Source: Bacillota bacterium (GTDB taxonomy: Bacteria; Bacillota_I; Bacilli_A; RFN20; CAG-826). Taken from it: a DNA stretch of 16,490 nucleotides. Positions 8,851-15,061 of the stretch are shown here, in pieces. A program made the translations under genes and the position numbers. Positions within the stretch are counted from its first letter, which is position 1. Each line of letters opens with the position of its first letter. Below the pieces are notes generated by a model, which was not told the DNA's origin, made no database searches, and saw only the letters and a list, made by a program, of their open reading frames with translations. Location of the stretch: positions 1-16,490 of the forward strand of contig JAEZSD010000041.1 in assembly GCA_023422095.1 (NCBI GenBank), written 5' to 3'.

Positions 8851-9825
8851 ATGAAAGCAAAAAACTGGTTTAAAAAATTTCTAGCTGGGATGGGTATTGG
8901 CGCTGGCGCCGCTATTCCTGGAGTCAGTGGCTCAGCTGTTGCGGTTGTTTTAAAAGTCTATGAATCAATCATCTGGGCTATTACTAATTTTAGAAAAAAG
9001 TTTGCCCGTTCTTTCGCCATTTTATTACCAATTTTATTAGGTATTATATTTGCAGTTATTCCCTGCGTTTGGTTATTTGATCGTGCTCTTGAGCAATTTG
9101 TTTTCGGCCTTATTTGCATTTTCGCCGGCTTTCTTATTGGTTCATTTCCTGGAGTTGTCGATGAAATAAGAAGTGTAAAAATAACCAAGAAATATATCAT
9201 ATTAGCCATTTTAGGGGCTTTGTTTGTCATCGCGCTCGGAGTTGTTTCCGTTTTGTTCGGTGGAAAGATGGATCTTAATAGCCATTTTGCTAATATGCCT
9301 TGGTGGTTTGTTCTTATTCTGATTCCTGTTGGAATAATCGCTGCTGTCGCTCTTACAGTGCCGGGTTTATCTGGTTCTTTAATTTTATTAATTCTCGGTT
9401 TTTATAAGCCTTTACTTGAAAATACCATCCAATGGGTAAAAGAAATCTTAACCGCAGGTGATTTTTCCAATACTTGGAAGTTATTAGCGATGCTCGGATC
9501 TTTCGCTATTGGGGTTCTTATTGGAGTAATTATTACTTCAAAAGCAATGAAGTTCTTTATCGGGAAACATCATAATGGAACATATTTTGCGATTGCGGGT
9601 TTTGTCTTTGGCAGCATTTTGGTCATATTCTTCAACATGGTTATTTTTAATTACTACCTTGTTTGGGCTGGTCAAACAATCCAAGGATATAATCCGATTA
9701 TGGGAATGGAATTTGAGATTCCTATCGGCATTTTATTGTTAGTGGTCTGCGCTGGATTATCTTATCTATTAGTTCGTCATTCAAGAAAGAAACCTGAGGG
9801 AGAGAAATATGACTTGGGAGCTTAA
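8851..9825 (+). CDS. popT: DUF368 / PopT-family undecaprenyl-phosphate transporter
   Basis: This is a 324-residue polytopic membrane protein with about eight hydrophobic segments and the two half-repeats typical of DUF368. The first half has GMGIGAGAAIPGVSGS (13-28) and the second has ALTVPGLSGSLILLILGFY (167-185). DUF368 proteins (PopT) were shown in 2023 work to move undecaprenyl phosphate across the membrane to the cytoplasmic face; that assignment here rests on family membership. The start ATG has no ribosome site and lies nine bases after the -10 box. The last 17 bases overlap the following PAP2 gene, and a strong GAGGGAGAG for that gene lies inside this one. The context of a lipid phosphatase supports a role in carrier recycling for cell-wall or surface glycan synthesis. 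Exact substrate is not visible from sequence. Confidence 0.87.
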   Translation: MKAKNWFKKFLAGMGIGAGAAIPGVSGSAVAVVLKVYESIIWAITNFRKKFARSFAILLPILLGIIFAVIPCVWLFDRALEQFVFGLICIFAGFLIGSFPGVVDEIRSVKITKKYIILAILGALFVIALGVVSVLFGGKMDLNSHFANMPWWFVLILIPVGIIAAVALTVPGLSGSLILLILGFYKPLLENTIQWVKEILTAGDFSNTWKLLAMLGSFAIGVLIGVIITSKAMKFFIGKHHNGTYFAIAGFVFGSILVIFFNMVIFNYYLVWAGQTIQGYNPIMGMEFEIPIGILLLVVCAGLSYLLVRHSRKKPEGEKYDLGA

Positions 9826-10444
9826 TTTCTTGGAGTGGCTCACGAGAGCTAACGCCAATCCATCATTAGACTGGTTAAGTTGGATTCTTGATATTTTTAC
9901 TTTTTCTTGTGATAAGGGATTAATTTGGATTATTGCTGTAATTGTGATGTTATTCTTCAAAAAATGGCGTAAAACCGGTATCGTCCTAGGTTTTGCGTTG
10001 ATTGTTTTTGCAATGTTAGGCAATAACATCATCATAAAATATTCATTCCAGAGACCTCGACCTTTCGAAATTGGAGCTATCGGCCAAACTCTCTTTGAGA
10101 GAGTAAGCAATTGGATGCTTCCAAGTGGAAGTTCTTTCTTGGGCTTCTTTGAAGTTCCAGATTCCTATTCATTTATGTCGGGGCATTCATTCTCTTCAGC
10201 ATTATGTGCGACGATAATTTTCTACTACCATCGTAAAACCGGAATTGTGGCTATCGTTGTAGCGGTAATCATTGCTTTTTCTCGACTATATTTTGGTGTT
10301 CATTATCCAACAGATGTCATCGCCGGTATTATTTTTGGAGCTGGCTCAGGAATACTGTCAATCTTCTTAGCTAATAAGTTCTATGATAAAATTGTTGCTT
10401 GGGTCGTCAAGTTATTCCAAAAGAAAAAACCAGATAACGCTTAA
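9809..10444 (+). CDS. PAP2-family membrane phosphatase, possible undecaprenyl-diphosphatase
   Basis: The 211-residue integral membrane protein carries all three PAP2 phosphatase motifs: K-X6-RP at 77-85 (KYSFQRPRP), SFMSGH at 121-126, and SR-X5-H-X3-D at 158-169 (SRLYFGVHYPTD). The catalytic histidines 126 and 165, Arg159 and Asp169 are present. Motif two has Met where PSGH is usual. Such enzymes (BcrC, PgpB) remove a phosphate from undecaprenyl diphosphate or other lipid phosphates on the outer face. The start ATG is inside the popT gene, with GAGGGAGAG at 9796-9804, so the two are co-translated. Partnership with popT makes undecaprenyl diphosphate the best-guess substrate, but phosphatidylglycerol phosphate is possible. 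A terminator follows 21 bases after the stop. Confidence 0.87.
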   Translation: MTWELNFLEWLTRANANPSLDWLSWILDIFTFSCDKGLIWIIAVIVMLFFKKWRKTGIVLGFALIVFAMLGNNIIIKYSFQRPRPFEIGAIGQTLFERVSNWMLPSGSSFLGFFEVPDSYSFMSGHSFSSALCATIIFYYHRKTGIVAIVVAVIIAFSRLYFGVHYPTDVIAGIIFGAGSGILSIFLANKFYDKIVAWVVKLFQKKKPDNA

Positions 10445-10465
10445 GTCTCCAAATAGTTTATGTTC

Positions 10466-10496
10466 AAAGCCTTTCTTAAAACGAGAAAGGTTTTTT
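10466..10496 (+). terminator. Intrinsic terminator of the popT-PAP2 operon
   Basis: Arms CCTTTCT (10470-10476) and AGAAAGG (10484-10490) pair around a 7-base loop, the stem is extended outward by a G-T pair and A-T pairs, and six T residues follow (10491-10496). Confidence 0.88.
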
Positions 10497-10502
10497 ATAA
10501 AT

Positions 10503-10531
10503 AAAAAGGCCCAGGAATAATCCTAGACCTT
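10503..10531 (-). terminator. Intrinsic terminator of the M6 lipoprotease gene
   Basis: On the minus strand an 11-bp stem (10521-10531 with 10506-10516, including two G-U pairs) closes a 4-base loop and runs into TTTTTAT. It lies 20 bases past the stop at 10552. The convergent plus-strand terminator ends only 6 bases away, so both strands are closed here. Confidence 0.87.
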
Positions 10532-10551
10532 AATGATTTATTGTATCGAAC

Positions 10552-12591
10552 TTAGATTCGAGAGAGGGTGATGGTCGCACTGGAAGAAGAGAGACTATCA
10601 ACAGTGAATGACCATCCAAGGTTAATGTTGCTATTGAGCTTTCCAGAATTTACGAATTGACCAGCGACATTGCTCATGCTGAAGCTTTGACCACTTGTGA
10701 AGAGGTTACTTGCCGTTAAATCAGCGGTAGGAGTATAGTCTTCGGAGGAATTGTTCCTAATTAATTGTAATAGATTATAATCAGCGTAACTTGAGCCTAA
10801 TGGAGAAATATAATCCGCAGCTTCAGAAGAATAATAGGTGTTCGACATGGCGGAATAAACGCTACTAATAGTTGGATCTGTAGATAAAGTGGTTTGATAA
10901 CCGCCCGATAAGTATCTCGTTAATCTCGCATCCACATGCCATAAACGAATGCCGGGAACGGTTGGTCCCTTTGGATATCCACCACCGTATTGATGTATGG
11001 AATCAAATTCGTTCAATCCAGTTGGAGTATATAACTCAAGGAGCATGTATTCATCAAATGGAGAATCATTGGTATTCCAACTTGGAGTTAAAAGTATTAA
11101 ATCATGGGTGTCTTGGAAATTACCTATGGTGATAGTTGCACTGGACATAGGAATATAAGGTTCAGCCCATCCAGCCGCCATCACAGAGTAAGGATCATGG
11201 CCACCGACGTTATAGTCTTGCATCGAGAAGCCACCGGCAGGATTGTATTGGCTACTATAATCATAGTAATCATCAAAACCAAAGACGTGGCCCATTTCAT
11301 GAATATAGGTATGTGCATCAACACTACAATAAGAGGTATCGCCACTTGCGTAAGATGTACCAGCTCGACTGGAGGCGGTGAGACTTCCGTACATGAAGTC
11401 ATATGAGGCCCAGAAATAAACATTTGGACCAGGATTAATGACAGAATTAAGAGAAGATTTTTGTAACCAATAACAGTATGCCCACATATTATAGTCATCA
11501 ATCGATTCATTGTTTGTCAAAGCGCTATAATCTGGTGAACCGTAGATGAGCATGACACCATCGAGATAACCATTATCATCGCGGTCATAATCACTTCTTG
11601 ATTCGCTGGGGTTGTTGGTGAAGTACCAGTTAGTGGCAGATTCAACAAGCATGGATGTAAGATCGCTTCCATCAATCTCGCTATAGTAATAGGTCGAATT
11701 TTGGTTAGCAGGATACCAATCAGTAACAGTCCCTTCAAGAGTGAGGGCGCCTTTTGATTGCTCTTCGTAGAAAGATTTAACGCTGTTCCAGCCAGTTTCA
11801 GCTTCAGTGCCAAAGTAGGCTTTTTGCAAGTCGGAACGGACATTGGATTTCTTAGCTTCCGAGGTAATATAGGTGCTTGAATCAGTGAACCAAACAGGGA
11901 TAACTAATAGTTTGCCAGTTCCGATGGTTGGGCAACTATCAATGTTATAAACATTGTTTTCAACATAATCCATGTAAGTCGATTGAAGTGTTATTTTTTC
12001 AACTTCAGGGGCAATAGAAACAGAGACTGAACAGGTTGCGATAAATCCGCCATCTTCTGATGTCGCAGTAATTGTGGCAGTGCCTTCAGAAAGACCGGAG
12101 ACAATTCCATTATCAACTGTTGCCACGGTTTCGTTATTGGAATCCCAAGTGACATTCTTATTAGAAGTATTACTAGGTGTAAAAGTGACAACGAGCTCAC
12201 TAGTTTGTTCAGTATAAATATCTAAGCTGGTGGGAGATAGAGAAATTCCAGTCGCGTCAACATAAGAAACCGTAACTTCGCAAGTGGCAGTAATACCACT
12301 TCCGTCTTTAGCGGTAGCGGTAACAGTCGCCTCGCCTTCGCTAAGGGCGGTCACAAGACCATTGTCGACACTGACCGATTCGTCATCTGATGTCCATCTT
12401 AATGATTGGATAGTGGCGTCAACCGGGAAGATGGTCGAAGTCAATTGATAAGTTTCATTGACCGATAAATTTAGTTCCGTCTCGTTTAAGACGATTCCAG
12501 TCACTAAAGTAGTGAAAAAGTTAAAGTCACAGGCAGTGATAGCGAATGACATTAATACGGTTAGGGGGATTAGTTTTAATATTTTCTTCAT
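10552..12591 (-). CDS. Surface lipoprotein with two Big_2 domains and M6-family metalloprotease
   Basis: The 679-residue protein begins with a lipoprotein signal: KK at 2-3, a hydrophobic stretch, and the lipobox ITAC with Cys21 as anchor. Two bacterial Ig-like (Big_2) domains follow at about 30-110 and 112-195, each ending in LSEG-ATxTAT...C-V-VS. The catalytic region from about 215 contains an Asp-rich possible calcium loop (DYDRDDNGYLDG, 334-345) and the zinc motif HEMGHVFGFDDYYD (431-444), the signature of M6 proteases such as immune inhibitor A and other gluzincin/metzincin-like enzymes. GGHDPYSVMAAGW follows at about 463-475. The role is probably extracellular proteolysis at the cell surface; the substrate is unknown. 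The ATG has AAGGAG seven bases upstream. It is a single-gene unit with its own promoter and terminator, divergent from marR. Confidence 0.88.
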   Translation of the reverse strand: MKKILKLIPLTVLMSFAITACDFNFFTTLVTGIVLNETELNLSVNETYQLTSTIFPVDATIQSLRWTSDDESVSVDNGLVTALSEGEATVTATAKDGSGITATCEVTVSYVDATGISLSPTSLDIYTEQTSELVVTFTPSNTSNKNVTWDSNNETVATVDNGIVSGLSEGTATITATSEDGGFIATCSVSVSIAPEVEKITLQSTYMDYVENNVYNIDSCPTIGTGKLLVIPVWFTDSSTYITSEAKKSNVRSDLQKAYFGTEAETGWNSVKSFYEEQSKGALTLEGTVTDWYPANQNSTYYYSEIDGSDLTSMLVESATNWYFTNNPSESRSDYDRDDNGYLDGVMLIYGSPDYSALTNNESIDDYNMWAYCYWLQKSSLNSVINPGPNVYFWASYDFMYGSLTASSRAGTSYASGDTSYCSVDAHTYIHEMGHVFGFDDYYDYSSQYNPAGGFSMQDYNVGGHDPYSVMAAGWAEPYIPMSSATITIGNFQDTHDLILLTPSWNTNDSPFDEYMLLELYTPTGLNEFDSIHQYGGGYPKGPTVPGIRLWHVDARLTRYLSGGYQTTLSTDPTISSVYSAMSNTYYSSEAADYISPLGSSYADYNLLQLIRNNSSEDYTPTADLTASNLFTSGQSFSMSNVAGQFVNSGKLNSNINLGWSFTVDSLSSSSATITLSRI

Positions 12592-12600
12592 ATCTTTCTC

Positions 12601-12620
12601 CTTAGTTATGAATTACTAAG
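12601..12620 (-). repeat. Inverted repeat next to the ribosome site of the lipoprotease
   Basis: CTTAGT and ACTAAG arms (6 bp) flank eight bases in the leader of the M6 gene. On the minus strand the second arm shares AAG with the Shine-Dalgarno AAGGAG, so a folded leader could partly hide it. The arms are short, so the effect is uncertain. Confidence 0.35.
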
Positions 12621-12632
12621 ATTACTCATTTT

Positions 12633-12651
12633 ACTCTTGTGAATCAAGAGT
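12633..12651. repeat. Perfect 7-bp inverted repeat in the lipoprotease leader
   Basis: ACTCTTG and CAAGAGT flank a 5-base centre (TGAAT). It lies downstream of the predicted M6 promoter and so would form an mRNA hairpin in the leader, or serve as an operator on DNA. It is not followed by a T-tract on the minus strand, so it is not an evident terminator. Confidence 0.5.
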
Positions 12652-12690
12652 TTTGTTCTCAACATGTGATTTTTTTATTGTCACAAACAA

Positions 12691-12719
12691 ATTATACTCA
12701 AAAACATTATTAAAGTCAT
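12691..12719 (-). promoter_or_regulatory. Promoter of the M6 lipoprotease gene
   Basis: On the minus strand ATGACT (12714-12719, four of six -35 bases) is followed by 17 bp and a perfect TATAAT (12691-12696). The start would be near 12684, giving a leader of about 93 bases that contains two inverted repeats. It is back to back with the marR promoter, whose -35 begins 19 bases away. Confidence 0.62.
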
Positions 12720-12738
12720 TTAAAGGGCAATTATTTTA

Positions 12739-12767
12739 TTGACAAGTTCGTATGCGAACCCTAGACT
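12739..12767 (+). promoter_or_regulatory. Promoter of the marR-ABC operon, apparently leaderless
   Basis: A perfect -35 TTGACA (12739-12744), 17 bp and TAGACT (12762-12767, four of six bases of the -10 consensus) precede the marR ATG at 12777 by nine bases. The expected start is at about 12773-12774. No Shine-Dalgarno exists between the -10 box and the ATG. The same -10 sequence, spacer length and distance occur at popT. Confidence 0.72.
12746..12759 (+). promoter_or_regulatory. Palindromic operator inside the marR promoter
   Basis: GTTCG-TATG-CGAAC forms 5-bp perfect arms around a 4-base centre, lying wholly between the -35 and -10 boxes. MarR proteins bind such palindromes as dimers and usually block their own promoters, so autorepression by the MarR encoded just downstream is the natural reading. 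Binding is inferred. Confidence 0.65.
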
Positions 12768-12776
12768 ATATGAACT

Positions 12777-13244
12777 ATGAAAAAAGAAAAGCTTGTTCCA
12801 CCAAATCGAGAACCCGAACTGTTAGGTCTTTTTCGTTACCTCTCTAAGCAACTCGATTTATCGTTCAATGCGCGACTGGAAAATCTTGGCTTAACTAGCC
12901 AACAAGGTCGAGTGATATTTTACATTCATTATCACAACATGGTCTTAAATGAAATTATTAAGCAAAGCGATCTAGAACGCCACTTCCACTTAAGTAAATC
13001 GACAGTCAGTGGACTGGTCAAAAGATTAACCAATAATGGGCTGATTGAGAAGGCCGACGCCCACCATCACTACGCTATCAGTCTCACGGAAAAGGCTAAG
13101 TTAACAATAAATAACTTTAAAAAAGCAAATGAGGAAACTAGAGACAAACTACTAAAAGGTTTCTCAGAAGAACAAAAAGCAGTCATGAAACAATCATTAA
13201 AACTTATGATTGAGAATATGGAGGGCAAAAAAGATGTGGAATAA
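12777..13244 (+). CDS. MarR-family transcriptional regulator
   Basis: The 155-residue winged helix-turn-helix protein has the MarR layout: an N-terminal dimer helix, LGLTSQQGRVIFYI (37-50), a recognition helix at about 73-84 (SKSTVSGLVKRL), and the LIEK...ISLTEKAK wing (89-108). MarR dimers repress multidrug exporters and release DNA on binding a small ligand. The wing carries ADAHHHYA where a D-x-R pattern is more common, and other histidines cluster around 51-71; any sensing role of these is speculative. The ATG has no ribosome site. The gene overlaps the first ABC gene by 11 bases, and the palindrome in its promoter points to autoregulation of the whole operon. The inducing ligand cannot be told from sequence. 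Confidence 0.92.
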   Translation: MKKEKLVPPNREPELLGLFRYLSKQLDLSFNARLENLGLTSQQGRVIFYIHYHNMVLNEIIKQSDLERHFHLSKSTVSGLVKRLTNNGLIEKADAHHHYAISLTEKAKLTINNFKKANEETRDKLLKGFSEEQKAVMKQSLKLMIENMEGKKDVE

Positions 13245-15060
13245 AATTAAGTTGATTTTAAAAAGCGTTAGGCAATATAAAAAGTTTGCGATACTAACAC
13301 CACTATTCATGGTTGGTGAAACTCTCTTAGAGAGCTGTTTGCCTTTCATTATGTCCATCTTCATTGATGTGGCAGTTAAGGCTGGGGGCATAAGCGACTT
13401 TACTACTCTTTATGAAACGAGCAATCTCCCCTTCAAAATCAGTTTGATGTGGTTGATCGTCTCCATGGTCAGCATGGCTATGCTCTCTTTATTTTCCGGA
13501 ATAATGGGTGGTAGATACGGCGCCAAAGCTTCGGTCGGATTAGCTACCAACCTAAGAAGTGATTTATTTCGCAAAATTGAGTCTTTCTCGTTTGCCAATA
13601 TCGATAAATTTTCTGCCTCTAGTCTCGTCACCCGCATGACAACCGACATTCAAAGCGTCCAACAGTCATTCCAAATGTTGATTCGCATTGTTTTTCGCGC
13701 TCCTTTAATGATGATATTCTCCGGTATCATGGCTTTTGCCACTGGAGGACATGTCGCTTGGATTTTCATCGCTCTTATTCCAATACTGGGAAGCGGATTA
13801 TTCCTAATTATTCGAGGGGCAATGAAAATTTTCACTAGGGTTTTCAAACGATATGACAAACTAAACGAATCTGTCCAAGAGAATGTTTCGGGAATTCGCG
13901 TTGTTAAATCATTTGTGCGAGAAGAGTTTGAAAAGGAAAAATTCAACAAAGCCAGTGACAATATCACTTACGACTTCGTAAAAGCCGAAAAACTTATTTC
14001 TTTAAACAACCCTTTAATGAACACTACTGTCCATATTTCCAATCTTCTAGTCGTAGGAATTTGTTCCTACTTAATATCTCAAACCGCTGGTTGGGATCCA
14101 AGCGGCGAAGGCCGCCCCATTTTTAATGGCGTTTCAGTCGGTCAACTATCTGCCTTATTAACTTATGGAATCCAAATTTTGATGTCGATATTGATGATTG
14201 CGAGCATTCTTGTCATGTTCGCGATGTCGCTGGAAGCTATTCGCCGTATTGGCGAAGTGTTAGAAGAAAAATCGAGTATTGTCAATCCGCAAGACCCCAT
14301 TATGGAAGTCGCAGATGGTTCAATTGTTTTTGATAATGTCGATTTCAAATATTCTTCCAAAGCTGAGAAAAATACACTTGAAGATATCAATATTAATATT
14401 AAGCCCGGACAATTCATCGGCATACTAGGTTCAACCGGTTCTGGTAAAACCAGTGTCGCTAATCTCATCTCGCGCCTTTATGATGTTTCAGATGGAACAG
14501 TGAAGGTCGGTGGTCAAGATGTTCGCAAATACGATATCAAGACACTTCGCGATAACGTTGCGGTTGTCTTGCAGAAGAATGTTTTATTCTCGGGCACAAT
14601 TGCCGACAACTTAAAGTGGGGTAATGAAAACGCCACCATAGAAGAGATGACAAGGGCTTGTGAAATCGCTCAAGCTCAAGAGTTTGTTTCCCAAATGAAA
14701 GAAGGCTTAAATTCTCGCATTGAACAAGGTGGATCAAATGTCTCCGGTGGACAAAAACAAAGATTATGTATCGCACGTGCGATTATTAAAAAACCAAAAG
14801 TATTAATACTCGATGACAGCACTTCCGCCGTTGACACAAAGACCGATCGTTTAATTCGCAAAGGATTAAAAGAAGATCTTCCCGATATGACCAAGATTGT
14901 CATTGCTCAACGTATTTCTTCTATTGAAGAAGCTGATCAAATTATCATCTTAAATGATGGGAAAGTGGATGCCATCGGCACTCACGAGGAGTTAATTGCT
15001 CATAATCAGATTTATCAGGAAGTCTATTACACACAAAATAGAGCGGGAGGTGAAAAATAA
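13234..15060 (+). CDS. ABC exporter half-transporter, degenerate-site subunit (BmrC/LmrC/TM287-like)
   Basis: The 608-residue protein is a type IV ABC exporter half: six membrane helices within about 18-332 and an ATPase domain from about 360. The ATPase domain shows Walker A GSTGSGKT (399-406), Q-loop Gln447, signature VSGGQ (503-507) and Walker B LILDD (524-528). The residue after Walker B Asp is Asp528 instead of the catalytic Glu, and the switch His is Gln559 (VIAQRIS). Both changes are known in the degenerate half of heterodimeric exporters such as TM287/288, LmrCD and BmrCD. It should therefore pair with the next gene and export drugs or other amphipathic compounds. The start ATG (13234) has GGAGG nine bases upstream and overlaps marR by 11 bases; an upstream TTG is less likely. 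The substrate is unknown. Confidence 0.93.
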   Translation: MWNKIKLILKSVRQYKKFAILTPLFMVGETLLESCLPFIMSIFIDVAVKAGGISDFTTLYETSNLPFKISLMWLIVSMVSMAMLSLFSGIMGGRYGAKASVGLATNLRSDLFRKIESFSFANIDKFSASSLVTRMTTDIQSVQQSFQMLIRIVFRAPLMMIFSGIMAFATGGHVAWIFIALIPILGSGLFLIIRGAMKIFTRVFKRYDKLNESVQENVSGIRVVKSFVREEFEKEKFNKASDNITYDFVKAEKLISLNNPLMNTTVHISNLLVVGICSYLISQTAGWDPSGEGRPIFNGVSVGQLSALLTYGIQILMSILMIASILVMFAMSLEAIRRIGEVLEEKSSIVNPQDPIMEVADGSIVFDNVDFKYSSKAEKNTLEDININIKPGQFIGILGSTGSGKTSVANLISRLYDVSDGTVKVGGQDVRKYDIKTLRDNVAVVLQKNVLFSGTIADNLKWGNENATIEEMTRACEIAQAQEFVSQMKEGLNSRIEQGGSNVSGGQKQRLCIARAIIKKPKVLILDDSTSAVDTKTDRLIRKGLKEDLPDMTKIVIAQRISSIEEADQIIILNDGKVDAIGTHEELIAHNQIYQEVYYTQNRAGGEK

Positions 15061-15061
15061 T

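Noticed and set aside
11104..11510. Open frames inside the M6 protease gene on both strands (11104-11406 plus, 11181-11510 minus)
   Set aside because: They have no ribosome site, no recognisable domain and lie within a gene with clear M6 motifs, so they are shadows.
12633..12651. The 7-bp inverted repeat as a plus-strand terminator
   Set aside because: Only four T residues follow before a G on the plus strand, and no plus-strand gene lies upstream that would need it.
14537..14903. Minus-strand open frames opposite the first ABC gene
   Set aside because: They mirror the highly conserved ATPase domain and have no start signals or protein-like composition.
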